From the NCBI RefSeq assembly GCF_024703995.1, contig NZ_JAMXQV010000018.1, positions 166,297 through 230,296 of the forward strand: DNA of 64,000 bases, given 5' to 3'. Origin of the DNA: Amycolatopsis iheyensis (GTDB lineage Bacteria > Actinomycetota > Actinomycetes > Mycobacteriales > Pseudonocardiaceae). Shown here one piece after another: positions 19,318 to 27,750 of this stretch. The translations under genes and the position numbers were made by a program. Position 1 is the first letter of the stretch. Every line of letters begins with the position of its first letter. Below the pieces are notes generated by a model. It made no database searches. It was not told the origin of the DNA and was given only the letters and a program-made list of their open reading frames with translations.

Positions 19318-20298
19318 GTGTTCCGCCGATTCTGTGCTGCCCTCCTGTTGCTGGCGGCCACGCTGTTCGTCCCCGCACCGGCCCAGGCGGCCGGGTGCGA
19401 GGACCTGTACGTCCCGGTGACGGTCGGGTTGCTGCCGCAGACCGTGCACGGCCGCCTGTGCGCGCCGCCCGGCGCGTCGACGGTGGTGGTCCTGATCCCC
19501 GGCGGCACGTACAACGCGTCCTATTGGGACATCGGCTACACGCCGGAGGTGCGTTCGTTCCGGCTGGCGGTCAACCAGGCGGGCATCGCGACATTGGCCT
19601 TGGACCGCTTGGGAACGGGCGCCAGCTCGAAGCCGTTGAGCACGCTGCTGAGCGCGTCGGCCCAGGCGGTCGCGGCGCACCAGGTGATCCAGTCGGTGCG
19701 GCCGCGGTTCGCGAAGGTGGTCGTCGGCGGCCACTCGATCGGCTCGGCGATGGCGATGATCGAGGCGGGCCGCTACCGCGACGTCGACGGCGTGCTCGTC
19801 ACCGGGATGACGCACCGGATGAACGTGACGACGGTCATCCCCACGCTGGCGCAGATGATCCCGGCCCCACTGGACCCGGCGGTCCCCGGCCGCGACGCCG
19901 GATACCTCACCACCGCCCCGGGCACGCGTTACGCGGCGTTCCACACCCCAGGTCCTTACGACGCCGGCGCGATCGCCTACGACGAGTCCACAAAGGACGT
20001 CTTCGCGACGACGGAGGCGGTGGACAGCCTGGCGTTGACGACCGTCGTCATCCCGGCGTCGCGGCAGATCACCGCCCCGGTCCTGCTGGTCGTCGGCGAC
20101 GACCCGAACTTCTGCGGGCTGCCCCTGGGCAGCGACTGCTCGTCGCCGGAGGCACTGCGGGCGTCCGAAGCCCCGTTCTTCGGCACGAGCCGGCTGCAGA
20201 CGTTCGTCCTGAACGGCTACGGCCACGCCATCGACTACGCACCGAACGCGCCCACGTACTTCGACGTGGTGAAAAACTGGCTGAAAGCGCTGTCGTAA
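19318..20298 (+). CDS. Secreted alpha/beta hydrolase
   Basis: A GTG at 19318 with GGAGG upstream gives 326 residues. Residues 1-24 form a signal peptide (FRRFCAALLLLAATLFVPA, cleavage near AQA-A), so the enzyme is exported. The nucleophile elbow is GGHSIGSAMA near residue 140. The Asp and His of the triad are plausible at VVGDDPNFCG and GYGHAIDYAPNA. Several cysteines suggest disulfides, fitting secretion. It is probably an esterase or lipase-like enzyme, and lies in an apparent operon after the P450. Confidence 0.88.
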   Translation: MFRRFCAALLLLAATLFVPAPAQAAGCEDLYVPVTVGLLPQTVHGRLCAPPGASTVVVLIPGGTYNASYWDIGYTPEVRSFRLAVNQAGIATLALDRLGTGASSKPLSTLLSASAQAVAAHQVIQSVRPRFAKVVVGGHSIGSAMAMIEAGRYRDVDGVLVTGMTHRMNVTTVIPTLAQMIPAPLDPAVPGRDAGYLTTAPGTRYAAFHTPGPYDAGAIAYDESTKDVFATTEAVDSLALTTVVIPASRQITAPVLLVVGDDPNFCGLPLGSDCSSPEALRASEAPFFGTSRLQTFVLNGYGHAIDYAPNAPTYFDVVKNWLKALS

Positions 20299-20350
20299 CA
20301 ACGAACCTGACGGGCGCGACCCTCAATCGCCGACGAGGGGAGCGCTCGAC

Positions 20351-21013
20351 ATGCCCGACTACGCCCACCAGCACCACCTCCTGGACGACTGCGTCCGGGG
20401 CGCCGGCCGCGAAGAGTCGTTGTCGGCCCTGCGCCGCTACTTCGACCAGCAGCGGACGACGGCCCGCTACACGGGCCGCTGGTTCGAGCGCTTCGCCGGC
20501 GGCGGCGACCACCCATCGGTGGCCAACACGGTGACCGAAGCCGACGTCCTGGCGTTGAACTTCCTGAGCATCACGAGCTTGGCGGAGGTGGCGATCGACG
20601 CGACGATCACCTACACCCTCCAGATCCGGGAGCTGCTGGAACAGATCCCGGTGAACGTCCCGATGCACTCGGCCCCGTGGTCGGCGTACGAGCCGGGCTC
20701 ACCGGCCTTCAGGTTGTGGGAGCTGTTCCGCCGCTGCGGCGGCAACCACCGCCCGGTGACGGCGTCGAAGCTGCTGGCCCGCAAGCGCCCCCGCCTGACG
20801 CCGGTGTACGACAGCCAGGTGAAGGCGGTGCTGAAGGCACCCCGCAGCGAGTGGCACTGCTTGTGGAGCTGGTTCCACACGGACCCGACCCGGGCCTCGG
20901 CGGTGGCGGACCTCCGCGCGGAGGCGGGCGGCATCGAGGACATCACGCTGCTGCGCTGCCTCGACGTCATCCTGTGGATGAAGGCCCGCCCCCTGCGCTT
21001 CCCTACCAGGTGA
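20351..21013 (+). CDS. DUF6308-like protein of unknown function
   Basis: The 220-residue soluble protein starts at 20351 behind GAGGGGAG. It contains YTGRWFERFAGGGDHPSVAN, FLSITSLAEVAIDA and a C-terminal region PVTASKLLARKRPRLTPVYD. I associate this architecture with DUF6308, an actinomycete family without known activity. The link rests on recall, not a search. It is the third gene of the P450/hydrolase run (52-base gap) and its end overlaps the convergent second P450 by 11 bases. Confidence 0.65.
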   Translation: MPDYAHQHHLLDDCVRGAGREESLSALRRYFDQQRTTARYTGRWFERFAGGGDHPSVANTVTEADVLALNFLSITSLAEVAIDATITYTLQIRELLEQIPVNVPMHSAPWSAYEPGSPAFRLWELFRRCGGNHRPVTASKLLARKRPRLTPVYDSQVKAVLKAPRSEWHCLWSWFHTDPTRASAVADLRAEAGGIEDITLLRCLDVILWMKARPLRFPTR

Positions 21014-22205
21014 CCGGCAGCTCGTGCACCCCGTAGATGTTCATGTCGGTCCGCAGCCGCACCTCCCCGGCCGGCACCGCCATCGCCAGCCCCGGGAACC
21101 GCCGCAACAGCCCTTCGAAGCCGGCCCGCATTTCGATCCGCGCCAGCTGCTGCCCGAGGCACTGGTGCACCCCGTGCCCGAACGACAGCAGCCCGCGCGC
21201 GTTGCGGTGAATGTCCAACGTGTCCGGCTGCTCGAACCGGCGCGGGTCGCGGTTGGCCGCCAGCAGCGAAACCACGACCGTCGAACCCTTCGTGATCGTC
21301 TCGCCACCGAGGGAGAGGTCCTCGGTGGCGTAGCGGAAGAAGATGTCGGCGACGGACAGGTACCGCAGCAGCTCCTCCACCGCGCCCGGCAGCAACGACG
21401 GGTCCTCGCGCAGCGAAGCCAGCTCCGCGGGGTGTTCCAGGAGCGCGAACGTCCCCAGCGACAGCATGTTGGCGGTGGTCTCGTGCCCGGCGAGCAGCAG
21501 CAGGAACGCGGCGCCGGTCAGCTCCTCGACGGTCAGGTCCTCGTGGCGGGCCAGGTCGGACAGGATGTCCTCGCCCGGTTCGGCGCGCTTGGCCGTGACC
21601 AGCTCGGTCAGATAGGTGTTCAGCGCGATGTACGCGCCCATCTTCTCCTGCAGCGTCTGGTCCCGGACCATGAACTGCGCCGAGTTCGCCTGGAACGACT
21701 CGCGGTCCGCGTACGGCACGCCGAGCAGCTCGCAGATCACCAGCGACGGCACCGGCAGCGCGAACTCCTTCACCAGGTCGATCGGCGGCGTCAGCTTCGC
21801 CATCTCCGAAAGCTGGTTCTCGACGATCTCCGCGATGTGGTCCTCGAGCTGCTTCATCCGCTTGACGGTGAACGCGCCGGTCAGCCGCTTCCGCAGCCGG
21901 CCGTGGTCCGGCGGGTCCATCGCGATGAACATGCCCGGCAGCTGCGGTGACGGCTCGGTCGCCGCCGGCATGCCCGGCGTCTCGTACGGCACGTGGACGA
22001 CGTCGAGGTCCAGCCGCGAGCTGAACCGCGTGTCGGCCATCATCTGGCGGACCTCTTCGTAGCCGGTGACGAGCCAGCCTTCGTGCCCGTCCGGGAAGGC
22101 GAGCGGGCTGACCGGGCGGGTGTCGCGCAGCTCGGTGAGCGCGCGCGGCGGGTCGAAGGGGCCCGCGTCCCGCTCCATCGGGAGACCCTGCGGGATGTCG
22201 CTCAT
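21003..22205 (-). CDS. Cytochrome P450 (CYP105/CYP107-like)
   Basis: The ATG at 22205 is preferred: GGAAGG lies upstream and the 400-residue length is typical of soluble actinomycete P450s. Motifs: DPPDHGRLRKRLTGAFTVKR in the C-helix region, I-helix LLLLAGHETTANMLSLGT near residue 240, ExxR in EELLRYLS near 280, and heme loop FGHGVHQCLGQQLARIE near 345. Such enzymes hydroxylate secondary metabolites or xenobiotics. It is divergent from the AfsR-like regulator. The shared 101-base gap carries 11-bp-spaced direct repeats, so it is a likely target of that regulator. Confidence 0.94.
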   Translation of the reverse strand: MSDIPQGLPMERDAGPFDPPRALTELRDTRPVSPLAFPDGHEGWLVTGYEEVRQMMADTRFSSRLDLDVVHVPYETPGMPAATEPSPQLPGMFIAMDPPDHGRLRKRLTGAFTVKRMKQLEDHIAEIVENQLSEMAKLTPPIDLVKEFALPVPSLVICELLGVPYADRESFQANSAQFMVRDQTLQEKMGAYIALNTYLTELVTAKRAEPGEDILSDLARHEDLTVEELTGAAFLLLLAGHETTANMLSLGTFALLEHPAELASLREDPSLLPGAVEELLRYLSVADIFFRYATEDLSLGGETITKGSTVVVSLLAANRDPRRFEQPDTLDIHRNARGLLSFGHGVHQCLGQQLARIEMRAGFEGLLRRFPGLAMAVPAGEVRLRTDMNIYGVHELPVTW

Positions 22206-22254
22206 CGGAGGTTCCTTCCGTGGTGGTTTGGTGACACCACGTTCGCCGAAGGGG

Positions 22255-22285
22255 CTGACACGGCGCTGACACGGCCCGGACACGA
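22255..22285 (+). promoter_or_regulatory. 11-bp-periodic SARP-type direct repeats
   Basis: CTGACACGG starts at 22255 and again at 22266, with a third variant CGGACACGA at 22277: three units exactly 11 bases apart. SARP/AfsR-type regulators typically bind direct repeats with this spacing. The site lies between the P450 (22205) and the AfsR-like gene (22307), so it could control both. A separate palindrome TGGTGACACCA is at 22229-22239. A matching cluster is found before the ABC exporter at 27082. Confidence 0.65.
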
Positions 22286-22306
22286 CCCCGTGGCAGACTG
22301 GGCCGG

Positions 22307-25300
22307 GTGCAGATCGGGATGCTGGGTCCATTCGAGGTTCGCACGGACGACGGCGTTCTCGCCGACGTGCCGGGTGCGCGGCTGCGCGGGCTGTTGATCG
22401 CGCTCGCGCTCGAACCGGGGCACATCGTCCCGAAGACGTCGCTCGTCGACTGGATCTGGGGTGAGCAGCCGCCCGCCGACGCGGCGAACGCGTTGCAGCG
22501 CTTGGTTTCCCGGCTGCGGAAGGTGCTGCCGGAGGGGTCGGTCGAGGGCCACCCGAACGGGTACCGGCTGGCGGTGGCCGCCGAAGACGTCGACGCCGTG
22601 CGGTTCGAACGGCTCGTCGGCCGGGCGGACGACGATCCCCGGCGGCGGCGCGAGGCCCTGGCGTTGTGGCGCGGCGCGGCGATGCAGGACGTCGGCCTGA
22701 CCGAGAGCGCCGCCTTCGACGCCGCGGTCACCCGGCTCGAAGGCCTCCGGCTCGCCACCCTCGAGGACCGGTTCGACGCGGAAACCGACTTCGGCCAGGG
22801 CGTCGTCACCGAGCTCACCGACCTGGTGGCCGCACACCCGGCCCGCGAACGGCTGGTCGGCGCGCTGATGCGGGGTCTCGTCGCGACCGGCCGGGACACC
22901 GAAGCCCTGCGCGTCTACGAACGCACGCGCGAAACCCTGGCCGACGAGCTGGGCGTCGACCCGTCACCGGAGCTGTCCTCCCTGCACGTCGCGCTGCTGC
23001 GCGGTGAGCTGGTCCGGCGCGAGGAGCCCCGGAAGACGAACCTGCGCGCCGAGCTGACCAGCTACGTCGGCAAGGACGACGACGTCGCCGCGGTCCGCGG
23101 GCTCGTCGGCGACCACCGGCTCACCACGCTGGTCGGGCCGGGCGGCTCGGGCAAGACCCGGCTGGCCACCGAGACCGCGCGCTCGCTGCTCGGCGCGTTC
23201 CCGGACGGGGCGTGGCTGGTCGAGCTCGCACCCCTCGGCGCGGACGGCGACGTCGCCCAGGCGACGCTCGCCGCGCTGAAGCTGCGAGACGCGCTGCTCG
23301 GCGACACGCCGGAGGCCGAACCGACGGACCGGGTCGTCGCCGCGCTCCGCGAGCGTGACCTGGTGCTGGTCCTGGACAACTGCGAGCACGTGATCGAGTC
23401 CGCGGCGGCCTTCGCCCACCGGGTGCTCGGCGAGTGCCGCCGGCTGCGGATCCTCGCGACGAGCCGGGAGCCCCTCGGCATCACCGGTGAGGCGCTGTGG
23501 GCGGTCGCGCCGCTGGTGCTCCCGGCGGAAGACGCCGACACGAGCGAGATCGAGGCCGCGCCGGCCATCCGGCTGCTGCGCGACCGGGCCGGCGCGGTGC
23601 GCAAGGACCTCGCGGCCGACGCCCCGACGCTGGCCCGCGTCTGCCGCGCGCTCGACGGGATGCCGCTGGCCATCGAGCTCGCCGCGGCCCGGCTGCGCAC
23701 GATGTCGCTCGAGCAGCTCGCCGACCGGCTCGACGACCGGTTCCGCCTGCTCACCGGCGGCAGCCGCACGGCGCTGCCCCGCCACCGGACGCTGCGCGCG
23801 GTGATCGACTGGAGCTGGGAGCTGCTGTCGGAGGCCGAGCGGACCGTCCTGGGCCGGCTCTCGGTGTTCTCCGGGGGCGCGAGCCTGGAAGCCGTCGAGC
23901 GGGTCTGCGCGGACGACACCGTCGAAGACCTGCTGACCGCGCTGACCGAGAAGTCCCTGGTGGTCGCCGACAACGACACCGCGCCGCGCTACCGCATGCT
24001 CGGCACGATCAAGGAGTACGCCGCCCAGCGGCTCGCCGAAGCGGGCGAAGCGGATTCGACGCGCCGGGCGCACCTCACCTACTTCACCGAGCTCGCCGAG
24101 ACCGCGGACCCGCACCTGCGTCGCGCCGAGCAGCTGGAGTGGCTTGCCCGGCTCGAAGCCGAGCACGACAACATCGCCGCCGCGATGCGCGGCGCCCTCG
24201 CGGCCGGCGAGGCGCCCGAGGCCATGCGGCTCGCGGCCGGCGCGGGCTGGTACTGGTGGCTGGCCGGGCACAAGACCGAAGGCAACGAGCTGATCATGGC
24301 CGCCGCCGCCACGCCCGGCGAGGTGTCGGACCACGTCCGGGCCACGGTGTACGGCTACGTCACGGGCTTCCTGACCGCGGGCCGCGAGAGCGACCAGCGC
24401 CAGGCCGCGGAGTGGATCCGCGAGGTGTACGAAATCAGCCTCCGGCTGCCGGACTGTCACCCGGTGGTGGCGCCCGTCGCGGCGCTGGAACGCATGCTGC
24501 GGGCGCCGGACGCGTTCCTGGCCGCGTGGGAGCCGCTGCTCACCGACCGCGATCCGTGGGTCCGCGCCCTCGCCCGGCTGCAGCTCGGGAAGATGCGGAT
24601 CCAGTTCGGCCACGAAGGCCACGAGGCGGACGAGTACCTCGAAGCGGCGCTCGCCGAGTACCGCGCCCTCGGCGAACGCTGGGGCATGTCGTTCGCGCTG
24701 ACCGAGCTGGCGGACCGCGTCGCCATGCGCGGCGACTTCGAAGCCGCTCGCGAGCACTACGAGCACGCCGCCGTGGTCGTCACCGAGGTCGGCGCGGTCG
24801 AGGACGTCGTGCGGATGCGGTCGCGCCAAGCTCAGCTGTGCCGGCTGTCGGGCGACGAGGAGGCGAGCGCGGCGGCCATGGACCAGGCGCAGCGCGCGGC
24901 GGAGCGGGTCGCCTGGCCGAACGCGCTCACCGAGCTGGCGCTGGCGAAGTCGGAGCTGGCCCGGTGGCGCGGAGACGCCGAGGAGGCCCGTCGTCAGCTC
25001 GACGTCGCGACCGCGTTGCTGGGCGCCGCGGCCGAGCGGCCCCAGGTCCGCGCGATGATCCACGATGTCCTCGGCTACCTGGCCGAGGACCTCGGCGAGG
25101 TACGCGAACACCGTGCCGCGGCGCTCGAAGCGGCGGCCGAGATGAGCACCGCCCCGCTGGTGGCCCAGGTGCTCGTCGGCGTCGCGGATTTGGCGCTGCG
25201 CAAGGAACAGTACGAACAGGCGGCCCGGCTGCTCGCGGCGAGCGCCGGCGTGCGCGGGCTGGCGGACCTGTCCCAGCCGGACGGCGCCCGCATCGAGGCG

Positions 25301-25402
25301 GACGCGCGGAATCGCCTCGGTGACACGAAGTTCACCGAGGCGACTCTGGAGGGGGCGCGGGCGGACTGGCGCGAACTCGCCGAAGTCACGCTCGCTTCTT
25401 GA
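22307..25402 (+). CDS. AfsR/SARP-family regulator with NB-ARC ATPase and TPR domains
   Basis: A GTG at 22307 gives 1031 residues. Residues 1-95 form an OmpR-like winged helix (MLGPFEVRTDDGVL, GARLRGLLIALALEPG). About 95-235 form a BTAD domain ending ELGVDPSPELSSLH. An NB-ARC/STAND ATPase follows, with P-loop LVGPGGSGKTRLATETA near 278 and Walker B LVLVLDNCEHV near 355. From about 600 on the protein is helical TPR-like repeats. This is the large AfsR-like form that integrates signals through the ATPase/TPR part. It probably controls the divergent P450, itself and the convergent DrrAB-like exporter through the shared repeats. Confidence 0.93.
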   Translation: MQIGMLGPFEVRTDDGVLADVPGARLRGLLIALALEPGHIVPKTSLVDWIWGEQPPADAANALQRLVSRLRKVLPEGSVEGHPNGYRLAVAAEDVDAVRFERLVGRADDDPRRRREALALWRGAAMQDVGLTESAAFDAAVTRLEGLRLATLEDRFDAETDFGQGVVTELTDLVAAHPARERLVGALMRGLVATGRDTEALRVYERTRETLADELGVDPSPELSSLHVALLRGELVRREEPRKTNLRAELTSYVGKDDDVAAVRGLVGDHRLTTLVGPGGSGKTRLATETARSLLGAFPDGAWLVELAPLGADGDVAQATLAALKLRDALLGDTPEAEPTDRVVAALRERDLVLVLDNCEHVIESAAAFAHRVLGECRRLRILATSREPLGITGEALWAVAPLVLPAEDADTSEIEAAPAIRLLRDRAGAVRKDLAADAPTLARVCRALDGMPLAIELAAARLRTMSLEQLADRLDDRFRLLTGGSRTALPRHRTLRAVIDWSWELLSEAERTVLGRLSVFSGGASLEAVERVCADDTVEDLLTALTEKSLVVADNDTAPRYRMLGTIKEYAAQRLAEAGEADSTRRAHLTYFTELAETADPHLRRAEQLEWLARLEAEHDNIAAAMRGALAAGEAPEAMRLAAGAGWYWWLAGHKTEGNELIMAAAATPGEVSDHVRATVYGYVTGFLTAGRESDQRQAAEWIREVYEISLRLPDCHPVVAPVAALERMLRAPDAFLAAWEPLLTDRDPWVRALARLQLGKMRIQFGHEGHEADEYLEAALAEYRALGERWGMSFALTELADRVAMRGDFEAAREHYEHAAVVVTEVGAVEDVVRMRSRQAQLCRLSGDEEASAAAMDQAQRAAERVAWPNALTELALAKSELARWRGDAEEARRQLDVATALLGAAAERPQVRAMIHDVLGYLAEDLGEVREHRAAALEAAAEMSTAPLVAQVLVGVADLALRKEQYEQAARLLAASAGVRGLADLSQPDGARIEADARNRLGDTKFTEATLEGARADWRELAEVTLAS

Positions 25403-26122
25403 AGGTGGACCGGGCCCAGAAGTACCCGGCGAGCGCGATGCCGACGCACCACGCGATCGCCGCGATCGCGTAACCGGTCGACGGGGTGCCGTTGAGCAGC
25501 CCGCGCACGGTTTCGATGATCGGTGTGAAGGGCTGGTACTCCGCGAACTGGCGCAGGCCGGGTCCCATCTTGTCCGCCGGGGCGATCGCGCTGCTGAAGA
25601 ACGGCAGCATGACCAGCGGCACGGCCGCCAGCCCCGCGGTTTCCGGCGACTTCGCGAACAGTCCCAACGCGACGGTCAGCCAGCCGGCCGCGAAAGCCAG
25701 CAACAGCACCATGCCGAGGACGCCGAGCCAGTCGAGGAAGCTCGCGTTCGGCCGGAAGCCCAGCGCGAACGCCACGCCGACGAGGGCCGCGATGGCGACC
25801 AGGTTGGTCAGCACGCTGGCGACGACGTGCCCGGTCAGCACCGCGCCGCGGGAGACGTCCATGACCTTGAACCGGTTGATGATGCCCTTGGTCATGTCGG
25901 AGTTCACCGACGTCGCGGTGGCGCCGAGCCCGTAGCAGACGGCCAGCAGCATCAGGCCGGGCGTCGCGTAGTCGACGTAGTTCACGCCGACGTCGAAGGC
26001 GTCGCCGAGCATGTAGACGAACATCAGCATGATCACGATCGGCATCAGGACGGCGTTGAAGACGGAGGTCGGGTTCCGGGCGATGTGCTTGAAGTTGCGG
26101 CGCAACATGACGGTCGAGTGGT

Positions 26123-26126
<4 letters not shown>
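25386..26126 (-). CDS. ABC-2 type transporter permease (DrrB-like)
   Basis: The 246-residue membrane protein has six hydrophobic segments and the ABC-2 pattern of daunorubicin-resistance permeases: FKHIARNPTSVFNAVLMPIV at the N-terminus, GIINRFKVMDVSRGAVLTGH in the middle, then AGLAAVPLVMLPFFSSAIAP and FTPIIETVRGLLNG. Its start overlaps the stop of the ATPase gene (ATGA at 26123-26126), so the two form the exporter. The end overlaps the AfsR-like gene by 17 bases, convergently. Confidence 0.93.
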
Positions 26127-27058
<932 letters not shown>

Positions 27059-27081
27059 GGGGAGAACCCTGGTCGACGCCA

Positions 27082-27122
27082 CTGACACCGACCTGACCCC
27101 GAACTGACACGGGCCCTGACAC
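27082..27122 (-). promoter_or_regulatory. SARP-type direct repeats before the ABC exporter
   Basis: CTGACAC at 27082, CTGACCC at 27093, CTGACAC at 27104 and CTGACAC at 27116 give spacings of 11, 11 and 12 bases, starting 24 bases upstream of the DrrA-like ATG. The core is the same as in the repeats before the AfsR-like gene at 22255, in a different gene context. This makes one regulator for both promoters likely. Confidence 0.65.
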
Positions 27123-27231
27123 CGGATCAGCGCACGAAAAAGCCACTGCTCTCGCGAGAAGAAACCTTCACGACGTGAGTCCGGGCGACCTTGATCCAAC
27201 ATAAAGGACCAGGTCAAAGCACCGCAGGAGA

Positions 27232-27273
27232 TCAGACTTCGTAACCGACGAGACCTGCATATTCGACGTTCAC
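27232..27273 (-). CDS. Candidate 13-codon ORF with a strong ribosome site
   Basis: On the minus strand GGAGGGAGGTGGTC stands directly before a GTG at 27273. The short reading is VNVEYAGLVGYEV followed by TGA at 27232. The upstream in-frame extension looks like random sequence. The ORF lies 174 bases upstream of the DrrA-like gene, in the same direction, with an imperfect hairpin at about 27190-27218 in between. It could be a leader peptide or a tiny precursor, or the Shine-Dalgarno match may be chance. I cannot assign a family. Confidence 0.3.
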   Translation of the reverse strand: MNVEYAGLVGYEV

Positions 27274-27510
27274 GACCACCTCCCTCCGACGGGTGAGCGA
27301 GCTGCGTCGATGAGTTCGGGCTACTGAACCCGCAGTCAGCCTGGTCGCGCTGGGTGCGCCGCAGCCGGCCGGCCCGGCAGCGAGCCACCCACACCCGCCC
27401 ATCCAGGTCCGGTTCGTGCTCGCCGCGCTCGATCTCACGTCCGGGCAGATGCCCGGTTTCTCGACTGCTGCAAGCAGCTGTGCCGCTGCTTGCCCGCCGG
27501 GGAGCTCTAC
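27274..27510. other. Intergenic stretch at the left edge of the defence island
   Basis: No convincing gene is visible between the exporter side and the end of the defence operon. The GC-rich segment 27330-27430 can be read in several frames, none with protein-like composition or a ribosome site. No tRNA, integrase or obvious attachment repeat is seen here. The base composition changes across this interval from core-like to island-like. Confidence 0.5.
27441..27477 (-). terminator. Tandem hairpins downstream of the defence operon
   Basis: CCGGGC-AGAT-GCCCGG (27441-27456) and CTGCT-GCA-AGCAG (27465-27477) lie 34 to 70 bases beyond the stop of the last operon gene (27511). Read on the minus strand they follow one another after the coding end, as expected for a termination region. 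No long T-run follows, so confidence is limited. Confidence 0.4.
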
Positions 27511-27750
27511 CTAATCGGCAACAATTTCGGCCCGCACGGGAAGGTCGAAGCCGGAGTCCGGTGCGCCAAGGGAGGCATCAAGCCAGTCCGCAAACACCCA
27601 CGGATCGTGACTGTACTGCAGCAAGAGCCAATTCACCGCACTTTGCTGCGTCACCTTACGATCGGGAGCGAAAGCCGCCTTCTCCGACTTCGTCCGTTTG
27701 CGCAACCGACACGTCAAGCACTTGCCCGACTCGACACCAGGCTTCCTCAC
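27511..27750 (-). CDS. Small protein of unknown function at the end of the defence operon
   Basis: The 79-residue product has an ATG at 27750 that overlaps the UvrD-like gene stop (ATGA at 27747-27750), the same coupling used elsewhere in this operon. The sequence has a basic Cys-containing N-terminus (GKCLTCRLRKRTKSEKAAF) and a WLLLQYSHDPWVFADWLDA segment with many aromatic residues. I do not recognise the family. It is supported as a gene by the overlap and the non-random composition. Confidence 0.6.
   Translation of the reverse strand: MRKPGVESGKCLTCRLRKRTKSEKAAFAPDRKVTQQSAVNWLLLQYSHDPWVFADWLDASLGAPDSGFDLPVRAEIVAD

Noticed and set aside
17818..20301. 827-codon minus-strand reading opposite the P450, hydrolase and DUF6308 genes
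   Set aside because: Composition is repetitive GRR/DHR-type sequence typical of antisense frames; the plus-strand genes have complete motifs.
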